From NCBI GenBank assembly GCA_945877855.1, contig CAMDWA010000009.1, positions 1-52,507 of the forward strand: a stretch of 52,507 nucleotides of DNA, in the 5' to 3' direction. Below, in pieces: positions 32,861 to 41,109 of the stretch (positions are counted from its first letter, which is position 1; the number at the start of each line of letters is the position of its first letter). The position numbers and the translations under genes are program-made. This stretch comes from Thermoflexus hugenholtzii JAD2. GTDB lineage: Bacteria > Chloroflexota > Anaerolineae > J036 > Brachytrichaceae. The notes beneath the pieces are model-generated. The model saw only the letters and a program-made list of their open reading frames with translations. It ran no database searches and was not told where the DNA came from.

Positions 32861-35003
32861 ATTTCCAAATGAGTGGCAAAAAGTAGGTGAGGTCGGTCGG
32901 GAAAGAACGCAAGGTCGGCGAGGCATTCAGCACCTGATTGGCATCATTAAGCGCCAGCACCTCAAGATTGTAGATTGCATAATTGCTAAGACCGGTAAGC
33001 ACCAAACTGGTTTTGGTGGTGCTGATCGGCATACCACACAACCCCTGTTCAGGCGGGTTGGCCGCAAAGGGACAATTGATAACCACATGATATTTTGTCG
33101 CCCCTTCAATCGCATTCCACATGAGTGATAACTTGCTCGAAGCTGGGGTAATTTGCACATTTAGCTCATTACCACCAACGGGCGGCGCAAATACCGCCTC
33201 AGAAGCCCCAATATCTGGGTTGACCCGACCCACCTTGTCAATATCAATTTGGGCCGGGCTACCGGCGGCTTGGTCTTTGGCCGGGGATGCGGTGGTAATG
33301 CGATAGTTATAATTGGGCGCACCCGCCGAAACAAAACCCGCTGTCGTCGTCAGCACATTCAAGGCCGTCACCGTCGGCGTGCCGCCATCGACATCTTTAA
33401 CATTGCCAGCAAACAAGTTGCGATGCAACGACATTAATGTACTGGGAATAATATAAATGCCAGCGCTGCTTGTATTGCTTAGAGAATGCCCCGCCACAAT
33501 GCTATAACGCAATTCGACTTGGGTTTGCGCCGGCAGCCCGCTATCTGAATTAGCCAGCAACCCCGCGCCAAACATCTGAAACACATTCAACTTATTGTCG
33601 GCAATGGTGCTGTGGTTAATCGTCGTCGCCACATTGCTCACCCAAATACCGCCGCCACCACCGCCTAAGGTTTTGCCGGTTCCGGTCAATACTTCATTGG
33701 CGGCAATAATGCTATTGTTGATATTAAGCGTGCGCTTGGCATTGGTAAACGTAGCAGTGGCGTACAACCCGCCACCGCCCGACGAACCACTTTTGTTAAT
33801 GACATTATTGGCATTGCCACTTTGCGCAAGGTTTGTCAAAATCTCGGCCCGTTCAATGGTGACCGCCGAATTTGCAAAGGTGGCGGCCCCGCCATGCGCA
33901 CTACCGCCATTGACACCATTCCCCCCGCGCACCTGGTTGCTGGTCATTTTTGAGCCATTAAGCGTCAGATCAGACGCATCAACAAACAACGCCCCGCCCC
34001 ACCCCGCGCCAGCATCGGTGCTTGTGGCACTGCCACCAATGGCTTGGTTATTTTTGGCTGTCAAGTCTTCAGCTTGAATGACGCTTTGCCAAAACATGGC
34101 CCCACCGCCGAAAGCATCGGCTGTGTTGGGGCTAATACCCGTCACCGTTCCGCCCAATGCTTTGTTATCAATCAAGATCAACCCTTGTATATTAGTATTG
34201 GCACGAAACAAAAACAAGCCTCCCCCTCGTGCCAATCCACCGGCCTGTGACACGGCTGGGCCACCTTGGGCTTCGTTGGCCTCAATTCGCACGCCCGTTA
34301 AGGCTGATTGTGTGCCCGTAATTGAGGTCAACACAGCCACCCCGCCACCCGCTGCATACGTATCGCCCGGATTGGCCGAGCCAAGGGCGCGGCTATTTTT
34401 AACAATCACATTCGACAAGTTCACACTAGCAGATTCAACTAAAACCCCACCGCCAATGCCCAAAGACGGCACCCCCATTGCACCCGGTGACCCTTGCGCC
34501 AAGCCATTTTGCACCGTAACACCTTGCATTGCCAAGTGGGTGTTGGCATTAGTACTATTTGTGCCACGCACGATCACCCCACGCTGTAGGTTTTGTCCAT
34601 CTAAAATCGTCGGATGTTTAATAGGGTCAGCACTGCCCCACACACCATCAACATACCCGCCATTAATGGCGAGTTGTTTACCAACCACACACAATACAGC
34701 TTTGGCCCCAATATTTACACCGCACGGGTCTACTGCCACATTAAATATGTATGTGCCTTCAGCCACCAGCACGGTGTCGCCACTGCTGGCTAAATTAGCA
34801 GCATGTTGAATACTGCGGCATGGGGTCGCACTTGCCCCACAGGTGGCAACATCGACCCCATTCGGGGCCACGTGCCAAGTCATTGCTTGAGGGGTTGATG
34901 AGATTTGCGTCATGCCACCGTTAACTGGTGACGATGCAGTAACAAAACAGGGAAACGTAGCTAAAAGTGTTGCAAAAATAAACTGATAGTGATGTTTTTT
35001 CAT
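32859..35003 (-). CDS. Secreted right-handed beta-helix protein
   Basis: 714 residues. Signal peptide to about residue 23 (FVTA/SSP). After the CGASATPCRSIQHAANLASSGDTVLVAEGTY entry motif (residues about 55-85, quoted in parts elsewhere) there are many short Gly/Asn-rich turns of a parallel beta-helix (GGGGLY, GGALFV, NNSIIAANE), a choice-of-anchor-type end (PDIGASEAVF), an Fn3-like domain (KLSLMWNAIEGATKYHVVI) and the tail TYFLPLIWK. The short hydrophobic C-terminal tail is a style I associate with exported Chloroflexota proteins. It is probably a surface adhesin or polysaccharide-binding protein; no catalytic residues are recognised. Confidence 0.82.
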   Translation of the reverse strand: MKKHHYQFIFATLLATFPCFVTASSPVNGGMTQISSTPQAMTWHVAPNGVDVATCGASATPCRSIQHAANLASSGDTVLVAEGTYIFNVAVDPCGVNIGAKAVLCVVGKQLAINGGYVDGVWGSADPIKHPTILDGQNLQRGVIVRGTNSTNANTHLAMQGVTVQNGLAQGSPGAMGVPSLGIGGGVLVESASVNLSNVIVKNSRALGSANPGDTYAAGGGVAVLTSITGTQSALTGVRIEANEAQGGPAVSQAGGLARGGGLFLFRANTNIQGLILIDNKALGGTVTGISPNTADAFGGGAMFWQSVIQAEDLTAKNNQAIGGSATSTDAGAGWGGALFVDASDLTLNGSKMTSNQVRGGNGVNGGSAHGGAATFANSAVTIERAEILTNLAQSGNANNVINKSGSSGGGGLYATATFTNAKRTLNINNSIIAANEVLTGTGKTLGGGGGGIWVSNVATTINHSTIADNKLNVFQMFGAGLLANSDSGLPAQTQVELRYSIVAGHSLSNTSSAGIYIIPSTLMSLHRNLFAGNVKDVDGGTPTVTALNVLTTTAGFVSAGAPNYNYRITTASPAKDQAAGSPAQIDIDKVGRVNPDIGASEAVFAPPVGGNELNVQITPASSKLSLMWNAIEGATKYHVVINCPFAANPPEQGLCGMPISTTKTSLVLTGLSNYAIYNLEVLALNDANQVLNASPTLRSFPTDLTYFLPLIWK

Positions 35004-35101
35004 AAGGCTTTATTCAGTCTAGGCACGTCCCAAAGCAGTTTTACAGCCAGCTTGGGCGGGTTAGGCAGCCAAATGAGTATACATGATGTAAATTTTTAGG
35101 G

Positions 35102-35877
35102 TAAAAAACTATATAAATCCTCATACATAATCCTTGCGTCCGTCGCCTGCGCCATTGCAATCATGCTATTAGGCAAAAAGTTAAACATGACATAACGGAT
35201 TACCTGCGCCCGATCATCGCCCCCCTAAACATCAAATCACGTTCTTTAGGTACGAAAAAGGCGCATCCCAATCCACTACATACAATGCCTCATTCACACC
35301 AAAGCATTAGTATGATCGGCATGACACAGAACTCATGGCAGTGATTGTGTTTGAAGCACCTGCGCAAGTTGATCAGTCCATGCCAGCATATCTAAAATAA
35401 CATCACGTTTGTCTTTTAAAAACACTGCCAAAGTGGCAGCGCTGGGGTCTGCAAATGTGTCGTAGGCGGCTTTCTGCAAAAACTGATTTACCATGTCTCG
35501 CTATTGTAGTGAATAGGTCTCGTACTGGATACGCTCAACGAGCGCTAGCGGCACAATCTGTCTTATACAGCCGCTTCAATATTGCGCCAAAATCAGCCCA
35601 ATGCCATTCTGTTAGTATGGCTTCATAAGCATTGCGCCCCTCAACAAAAGGGTAAAGAATGAGCTTAAACGCGCCAACTTCGGCCCACAACAACCCATAC
35701 TTGATCAACCAAAAATTTGGGCAACGTTGACATCACTTCATCAAACGCCACATTCACATAAACCCCAAGTGGCAAAAAATTCACATGCGCCACCCGCAAG
35801 CCATAATCACGCTTTAAACACACCTTAATTTCTTCATCTGAAAGATTTGGTTTTTCGAGCATATGCGAATAAGACAT
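35102..35877 (-). pseudogene. Decayed aminoglycoside-type phosphotransferase (APH(9)-like)
   Basis: Reading on the minus strand, pieces of one protein appear in order but in different frames: MLEKPNLSDEEIKVCLKRDYGL (from 35877), a junction with about 25 residues missing, FDEVMSTLPKFLVDQ, FKLILYPFVEGRNAYEAIL (near 35640), ERIQYETYSLQ-stop-RDMVNQF, then FADPSAATLAVFLKDKRDVILD (35494-35333), VLCHAD at the catalytic loop, VDWDAP and PKERDLMF. I count at least three frameshifts, two internal stops and one deletion. The family phosphorylates antibiotics or small metabolites. The bases 35004-35101 hold nothing else. Confidence 0.75.
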
Positions 35878-36064
35878 AGCTTAACCTACGCTCAAGATAA
35901 CTATTTGATAAACTTGCGGTTGCAAAGGTAGCGATAGCGTCAATTATTACAACTTTTAATTTGTGATCGTTTAGAGGGTGTTTCTTAAATCAATTTCCAC
36001 TTTTTTGTCAGATGAAATCACGCGACTTTATCAAATCAGAGCGCATATTTAGACAAAATGAATG

Positions 36065-36137
36065 CCAAAATCACTATCTCAGGGTTGTTATGGGGTGGCT
36101 TTGCCACCCCATAACAACCCTGAGATAGTGATTTTGG
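36065..36137. repeat. Long hairpin, GATTTnACTAT family, copy 4
   Basis: Perfect 35-base arms (36065-36099, 36103-36137) with a 3-base loop. The edge reads CCAAAATCACTAT. It lies in the gap 35878-36174, downstream of the sialidase; no gene is seen in the rest of that gap. Confidence 0.8.
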
Positions 36138-36174
36138 TGAAAAATTGGTTTAAGAAACAGTGTCTTAGACACAA

Positions 36175-37320
36175 CTAAGCCGAAATTAATTGTCTAAAGT
36201 TGCGTATTTTATGAAAGGTGATCATGTTTGAATCATGCGGGTTAGGTGCGTCGTTATAAGCCGTGCGCACCAACGCTGATAGATCATCGCCATCAAAAAA
36301 CCAATCTGCATATTGAAAGCCTGTGCGCCGCAACGACTCAGCTTCGATAAGCCCAAGATCATCGGTCAACAACGTCATGCAGTGCCGCCACGTGAGCAAA
36401 TCAGCCGAGGCATAAAGCGACAGCCTGTTGCGTGGGCACAGATCATATTCCTTGATAAATTGATTAACTTCGGGCAAATCGGGAACCGTATTGCCAAGCA
36501 TGACATATTGCTGGGTATGTGGGTCGCGGCGAATGGTAAATTTGCAAAAACCACCCGGCATCTCGACCCATTGCACAAAATGCTGCGTCAGTCCGTCATC
36601 TTCAACCCGCAACACAATCGCCTTATTGGGCACAGGCGATGAATGAAGCCGCAGCACATTCCATAATTCACCCGATGGTGCAATCACAACATTGCCCTCT
36701 AACACCCCTGCGCGGGTCAATTGCCCCCATTCGTCGGGAACCCAGCCACGATCAAATCGGGTTTTGTTGCTCATGCGCCAATTCATGGCATTCAAAAGAT
36801 CATCCCCAAGCGCAGCCGAAATCACAAAACTTTGAAACCCGACTCCCCACTGAAAAGGGGTGCAATCTTCAAAGGCTTTGTAAATGCGCCCATGATAAAT
36901 AACCACAGGCGTCGGGGCGCAATGATAATTGGGTGAATTGCGATATGGGCCACCACGAAACAATAGGCCATGTTGCTCATCGGCGGGGTGCGTCCACGTA
37001 TTCCCACCATCATCACTACGCCGAATGACAATCGAGCCATATTGCTGCGATGTGCCCAACAAGTAAATAGCCCCATTTTGTACAAACAAAGTGCTCCAAT
37101 ACGCGCCAGAAATGTGCGTCACATTTTGCCAGCTGCGCCCATCGTCGCACGAGCGGTAAACGCTCGAAAGATGCTCCTCGTTTTCGTGGTTACGCGGGCA
37201 ACCCGTGCCAAAATAATCGTGAGTCGCTAACAATTCACCATTTCGAAGCCGCACTAAACTGGGGCTGCCCAAATATGTTTTGGTCGCTGGGTCTTGAATA
37301 CGTAAACTCGTCAATTGCAT
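36175..37320 (-). CDS. Sialidase-like six-bladed propeller protein
   Basis: 381 residues. Two Asp-box repeats are clear: SCDDGRSW (residues 57-64) and SDDGGNTW (102-109), typical of the sialidase/BNR fold. There is no signal peptide, so it is cytoplasmic or has a cryptic export signal. LVRLRNGELLATHDYFG near the N-terminus is like the entry of exo-alpha-sialidase family proteins. The start at 37320 has an AAAGGTG Shine-Dalgarno; the frame is open 25 codons more, but that part is hydrophobic and unlike the family. The substrate is uncertain. Confidence 0.8.
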   Translation of the reverse strand: MQLTSLRIQDPATKTYLGSPSLVRLRNGELLATHDYFGTGCPRNHENEEHLSSVYRSCDDGRSWQNVTHISGAYWSTLFVQNGAIYLLGTSQQYGSIVIRRSDDGGNTWTHPADEQHGLLFRGGPYRNSPNYHCAPTPVVIYHGRIYKAFEDCTPFQWGVGFQSFVISAALGDDLLNAMNWRMSNKTRFDRGWVPDEWGQLTRAGVLEGNVVIAPSGELWNVLRLHSSPVPNKAIVLRVEDDGLTQHFVQWVEMPGGFCKFTIRRDPHTQQYVMLGNTVPDLPEVNQFIKEYDLCPRNRLSLYASADLLTWRHCMTLLTDDLGLIEAESLRRTGFQYADWFFDGDDLSALVRTAYNDAPNPHDSNMITFHKIRNFRQLISA

Positions 37321-37358
37321 CGTTACACCTTTTATATAATCTAACGATAATACATTAA

Positions 37359-37473
37359 GACTTACGCACATGAAAAAATTTACCACAAAGATCACAAAGA
37401 AAAGCTACGAAATTGGCTTAATCTTTGAGACTTTTGTGTTATTCGTGGTAAAAAGTTAAGTTGTGCGTCAGTC
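37359..37473. mobile_element. Short palindromic element with GACTTACGCACA ends
   Basis: The ends GACTTACGCACA and TGTGCGTCAGTC are inverted with one mismatch; inside, CACAAAG words pair with CTTTTGTG. About 115 bases, no coding capacity. It lies between the divergent sialidase and pcp genes. A degenerate half-copy is at 42190-42250. Confidence 0.55.
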
Positions 37474-37503
37474 CGAATGTTACAGAACCAGCTTAACGAA
37501 TCA

Positions 37504-38112
37504 ATGAAGACGCTATTATTAACCGGCTTCGAGCCTTTTGGCGGCGAACATGTCAACCCATCGCAAGTAGTGGTAGAGGGCATCAGCACAATGTCATTTG
37601 CCAATGTCAATGTGATCACGGCCATTTTGCCGGTGTCGCGTTTTGCCGCCACGCAAGCGTTATCGGCGGCAATCGCCCAATTTAAGCCAGATGTGGTGAT
37701 GATGTTGGGCGAAGCTGGCACCCGCGCCCGCGTATCGCCTGAGCGAGTCGCCATCAACCTCGATGATTTTCGTATCCCAGACAATGGTGGGCATCAACCC
37801 CAAAACGAGCCGATTGTGCCCGATGGCCCAGCCGCCTATTTCGCCACATTGCCCATTCACAAATTGGTCGCAAGCATGATCGCCGCCGATATCCCGGCGG
37901 GCATTTCCAATTCAGCAGGCACGTATTTGTGCAATCGAGTGTTTTATTGGGTGATGCACCTGATTCATAGCCAAAACTTGCCCATTCAGGCCGGGTTTAT
38001 TCATTTGCCTTATTTACACGAGCAAAGCCTAAATAAACGCGACTGCCCCAGTTTGGCCCGTGCCACTCAAATCGAGGCCATTCGTTTAGCCATTTTGGCG
38101 TGTGTTGCATAA
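37504..38112 (+). CDS. pcp: Pyroglutamyl-peptidase I (C15 family)
   Basis: 202 residues. It removes N-terminal pyroglutamate from peptides in the cytoplasm. Catalytic residues are Glu80 (SPERVAIN), Cys143 (GTYLCNRVFY) and His167 (AGFIHLPYLHEQ), each one residue from the canonical 81/144/168. The start MKTLLLTGFEPFGGE is standard, so the upstream nine codons, which belong to repeat DNA, are excluded. It fits functionally with pxpA at 2337, which destroys the free pyroglutamate Pcp releases. Confidence 0.93.
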   Translation: MKTLLLTGFEPFGGEHVNPSQVVVEGISTMSFANVNVITAILPVSRFAATQALSAAIAQFKPDVVMMLGEAGTRARVSPERVAINLDDFRIPDNGGHQPQNEPIVPDGPAAYFATLPIHKLVASMIAADIPAGISNSAGTYLCNRVFYWVMHLIHSQNLPIQAGFIHLPYLHEQSLNKRDCPSLARATQIEAIRLAILACVA

Positions 38113-38138
38113 GAGATTGTATAAAACACTGGAATTTG

Positions 38139-38213
38139 TCTCCCACAAAGTCCGCAAAGAACACAAAGGGTTGATAAGAATACCTTTGTGTTCTTTGCGG
38201 GCTTTGTGAGAGA
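38139..38213. repeat. Nonamer palindrome (CACAAAGnn type)
   Basis: Units CACAAAGTC, CGCAAAGAA, CACAAAGGG facing their reverse; 31-base arms 38139-38169 and 38183-38213 with two C/T differences. The same word is seen at 51425-51502 and 37381-37450. Confidence 0.7.
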
Positions 38214-38297
38214 TTTTTGTATTGACGAAATAAAAAGCTGACGATCTCCTGATGATCATTAACTACACTTGACACAACGGCAGCAAACCAGCCTGCA

Positions 38298-38633
38298 ATG
38301 ATGTCAACAGCTACACCTCCCACCCATTTTGGCAAAAATGCCCTTCGACTTGGCCTTTTCACACCTATCACACTCGTTGTATTGATGGTTTTAGGCTTCG
38401 TGATCTCTGAAGTGCTGAAATTTAATCGAGTTGGGGCCATCGTCATGCTAACGGCGATGGCCTGTGCCCCTATTGCGCATTGTGTCGGCATTGTTTGGGG
38501 CGTTATGGCCTTCAGCAAACCTAACGACAATAAACGGTTGGGGGCACTGGGCGCGTTGCTCAACGCGGGGTTAATTGGGTTAGGGCTTGTGGTGGCGGGG
38601 GATTGGTTTAAATATATGGGGGCGTTTAATTAA
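38298..38633 (+). CDS. Small membrane protein, hypothetical
   Basis: 111 residues with three hydrophobic segments (about 18-40, 46-70, 86-105): LGLFTPITLVVLMVLGFVI, AIVMLTAMACAPIAHCVG and LLNAGLIGLGLVVAG. No family is recognised. It overlaps the end of the convergent membrane-protein gene by eight bases. ATG 38301 is an equally possible start. Confidence 0.55.
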   Translation: MMSTATPPTHFGKNALRLGLFTPITLVVLMVLGFVISEVLKFNRVGAIVMLTAMACAPIAHCVGIVWGVMAFSKPNDNKRLGALGALLNAGLIGLGLVVAGDWFKYMGAFN

Positions 38634-39267
38634 ATGAACGCCCAAACCCACCACGCCAACGCCACAATTGCCAGCCTGCCAGCAACACCGCCAACAATGT
38701 GCCCCACCAGCCCGCACCGATGCCAATTTGATCGTTATAGAGCGCCGCAATAAAAGGCCGAATGACGAGATAACCCACGAGCGGAACGACAGCAACAAGC
38801 GGTAACGCGGCAACGCCAAACTGCCGCCCCCGCAGCGACAAACGCGGCCCAAGCAACAGCAAGCCAACAATGAGCACCATCGTCAACAAAGTGGCATAAA
38901 ACTGAAGCCGATAATCAACCCCATCAACCCCAGCCGCACGATAAGCACTGAGCACCTCGGGGTAAGTGGGCAAACCGAGCGCGGCAATGCCCAAGGCCAA
39001 CAGCCCAAGCGCGCCACGCCAAACCCACGCCACCACGTGTATCGTGGCCCATAATGCCAACATCAGCGCCGCCGCCCACAACGGCAGATAAAACCATTCA
39101 TTTAAAAACACCCCAGCCCCGGGGGTGAAATTGGTAAAGGTGGCTAAATCGTGCCCATGCAAAGTCAGGGCAGCGGTCTTGTGCTGCGCCCACGGCAAAA
39201 AATGACTCAGCAGCAAAAGCAATGCCGTGCAGATGGGCCAAACCGAAGCTGTGTTATTTTTCATCAT
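38626..39267 (-). CDS. Membrane protein, hypothetical
   Basis: 213 residues with about six hydrophobic segments (CTALLLLLSHFLPW, LPLWAAALMLALWA, GALGLLALGIAAL, LLTMVLIVGLLLLG, GVAALPLVAVVPLVGYLV, TLLAVLLAGWQLW), with a larger non-membrane loop at about 35-55. No family is recognised. It ends against the 111-residue protein on the other strand. Confidence 0.65.
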   Translation of the reverse strand: MMKNNTASVWPICTALLLLLSHFLPWAQHKTAALTLHGHDLATFTNFTPGAGVFLNEWFYLPLWAAALMLALWATIHVVAWVWRGALGLLALGIAALGLPTYPEVLSAYRAAGVDGVDYRLQFYATLLTMVLIVGLLLLGPRLSLRGRQFGVAALPLVAVVPLVGYLVIRPFIAALYNDQIGIGAGWWGTLLAVLLAGWQLWRWRGGFGRSFN

Positions 39268-39295
39268 TCATCCAATTAGAACTTACCCGCCCAGT

Positions 39296-39301
39296 TAAAA
39301 T
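39296..39301 (+). promoter_or_regulatory. -10 box of the zinc dehydrogenase gene (leaderless)
   Basis: TAAAAT six bases before the ATG at 39308; no Shine-Dalgarno. Confidence 0.5.
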
Positions 39302-39307
39302 GCCCTC

Positions 39308-40318
39308 ATGCGTGCCATTATTTTACAAGACCAACTGAGCTTCGAGCCAAATTACCCCAAACCAGCCCCAATCGCGGGCGAAGCCATTGTGCGGGTGACC
39401 TGCGCCGGTGTGTGCAACACCGATATTGAACTGCAACGCGGTTATTTTGGCTTTCGGGGCGTGCCGGGCCACGAGTTTGTCGGTGTCATCGAATCAATAT
39501 CGCCCTACCCAAACGGCTCAGCCCAATTTGCCCCCGCCGATTTTAAAGTCGGCGAGCGCGTGGTGGGCGAAATAAATTGTGTGCCGTGTGAATCCAATTC
39601 GCGCAATTATTTTGAACGCGCCCAAGACCCCAGCCGCAACACGCTCGGCATCGACCGGCGCGATGGCGCATTTGCCGATTTTGTCAGCCTGCCAATTGCC
39701 AATTTGTTGCGCGTGCCAGCCAACATCAGCGATGAAGAAGCGGTATTTGTCGAGCCGTTGGCCGCCGCCTGCCAAATTCTTGAGCAAGTGCATATTAAAA
39801 CCACAGACCGTGTGATTGTGTTGGGCGATGGCAAATTGGGGTTGTTGTGTGCGCAAGTGCTGGCCACCACTGGCTGCCATTTAACCGCAGTGGGCAAACA
39901 CGCCAACAAACTGGCAATTTTGGGGCAACGTGGCATTCATACCATGTTGGTTAGCGAGTGGGTCGCCGATTACGGCTCTGGGGCGCGGGTGGCCGATGTG
40001 GTGGTTGAATGCACCGGCTCGCCGGTTGGCTTTGAGACCGCCCGCCGCATGTTGCGCCCACGTGGCACGCTGGTGCTCAAAAGCACTTATCACGGCTTGC
40101 CACAGGTCAACCTCACCATGATCGTGGTCGATGAAATCAGCATCGTCGGCTCACGCTGCGGCCCCTTCGATGCCGCGCTGCGTCTGCTGGCCGCCAAACG
40201 CATCGATGTGCAATCACTCATTCACGCCCGTTACCCAATCGAGCAAGGCGTGCAGGCCTTTGAACATGCGCAGCGGGCGGGGGTGTTGAAGGTGTTGGTG
40301 CAGGTTGGGGAGAAATAG
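39308..40318 (+). CDS. Zinc-dependent alcohol/polyol dehydrogenase (MDR family)
   Basis: 336 residues. Catalytic zinc ligands Cys36 and His55-Glu56 (VPGHEFVG) are present. The Rossmann core has VIVLGDGKLGLLCAQV and DVVVECTGSPVGFE. The structural-zinc lobe keeps only Cys91 and Cys94 (GEINCVPCESNSRN) where the family has four cysteines, so this zinc is probably lost. Similar enzymes include threonine and sorbitol dehydrogenases. The stop is seven bases before the restriction enzyme gene, and a 45-base piece of its 3' end is repeated after the restriction-modification genes. Confidence 0.85.
   Translation: MRAIILQDQLSFEPNYPKPAPIAGEAIVRVTCAGVCNTDIELQRGYFGFRGVPGHEFVGVIESISPYPNGSAQFAPADFKVGERVVGEINCVPCESNSRNYFERAQDPSRNTLGIDRRDGAFADFVSLPIANLLRVPANISDEEAVFVEPLAAACQILEQVHIKTTDRVIVLGDGKLGLLCAQVLATTGCHLTAVGKHANKLAILGQRGIHTMLVSEWVADYGSGARVADVVVECTGSPVGFETARRMLRPRGTLVLKSTYHGLPQVNLTMIVVDEISIVGSRCGPFDAALRLLAAKRIDVQSLIHARYPIEQGVQAFEHAQRAGVLKVLVQVGEK
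40202..40248 (+). repeat. Direct repeat, dehydrogenase fragment, copy 1
   Basis: The 47 bases starting ATCGATGTGCAATC lie near the 3' end of the dehydrogenase and are repeated with three differences at 42138-42185. Confidence 0.8.
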
Positions 40319-40325
40319 TGAGACA

Positions 40326-41090
40326 ATGACAAAAGAGATGACAAGCCTAAATGAAACCGAGTTAAACGACTTAAATAAAATATCACAAAGCTACTACATG
40401 CCTCCCATCATAGCGGAGCTTGAAGCCCACCAAAAACGACAGGGTTTAGATTTAACCCAATCATTAGATTATTTACATGATATTTTGGTGGGAGCACTTG
40501 AGTCGGTTGAGCTGTTGCTTGATGAACGTCAACGTAATGGTCAAATCAAAGATAAAAGCCAAGCCCGAAAATCTATTGCTGGCAATGCCTTCTCGCAATT
40601 GGTGAAATATATCTTTTTGAAACTGAAGGCCCAAGGGGCAATTCGCGCCAATATTTTTATCACCTCCAACCCAGCCCAACATGCACTTATTAGCGACATG
40701 GTCACCATTGGTGTAGGTAATGAAACACAAAAGCCAGACATGGATTTAGCAATTTATTCTGTCACAGAGACCAATCAGCTAAACAAGTGCTTTATCATTT
40801 CACTCAAAACCTCATTAAGAGAACGAGCTGGGCAAACTTACAAATGGAAATTACTACTTGAAATAGCAACTTCAGATAATCCCATTAAAGAAAAATACAA
40901 CATCACGTATAAAAGCACTTCTATGCCGTTGGTTGGGTTTGTCACAGTAAATTTTTACAACGAAATCAACAATCCCCAACATCGAGGCATGTTTCAATTC
41001 TTTGATCGTGCTTTTATTGGCAAGCCATTGAAATCTGATTTTATAGAAAATTTATCGCGACTCCCTCGTTTTGTGAATGAAAATCTGTAA
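40326..41090 (+). CDS. Type II restriction endonuclease (probable BsaWI-like)
   Basis: 254 residues from the ATG at 40326. The PD-(D/E)XK core is KPDMDLAI (Pro137-Asp138) and IISLKTSLRERAGQTYKWKL with Lys161, a stretch I associate with the BsaWI-like group, so a short partly degenerate palindromic site is possible; this naming is tentative. It is followed directly by a C5-cytosine methyltransferase, the proper partner. The two genes are visibly more AT-rich than their neighbours and are flanked by a repeated dehydrogenase fragment, all signs of recent transfer. Confidence 0.72.
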   Translation: MTKEMTSLNETELNDLNKISQSYYMPPIIAELEAHQKRQGLDLTQSLDYLHDILVGALESVELLLDERQRNGQIKDKSQARKSIAGNAFSQLVKYIFLKLKAQGAIRANIFITSNPAQHALISDMVTIGVGNETQKPDMDLAIYSVTETNQLNKCFIISLKTSLRERAGQTYKWKLLLEIATSDNPIKEKYNITYKSTSMPLVGFVTVNFYNEINNPQHRGMFQFFDRAFIGKPLKSDFIENLSRLPRFVNENL

Positions 41091-41098
41091 AGGAGAAA
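41091..41098 (+). promoter_or_regulatory. Shine-Dalgarno of the cytosine methyltransferase
   Basis: AGGAGAAA directly after the endonuclease stop, about 11 bases before the ATG at 41110. It supports 41110 over the upstream ATG at 41077, which would overlap the endonuclease. Confidence 0.5.
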
Positions 41099-41109
41099 GC
41101 ATTATTTGC

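Noticed and set aside
34078-34809. 243-codon plus-strand open frame opposite the beta-helix protein
   Set aside because: Pro/Ala/Thr-rich composition and no start context; a by-product of the Gly-rich repeats on the other strand.
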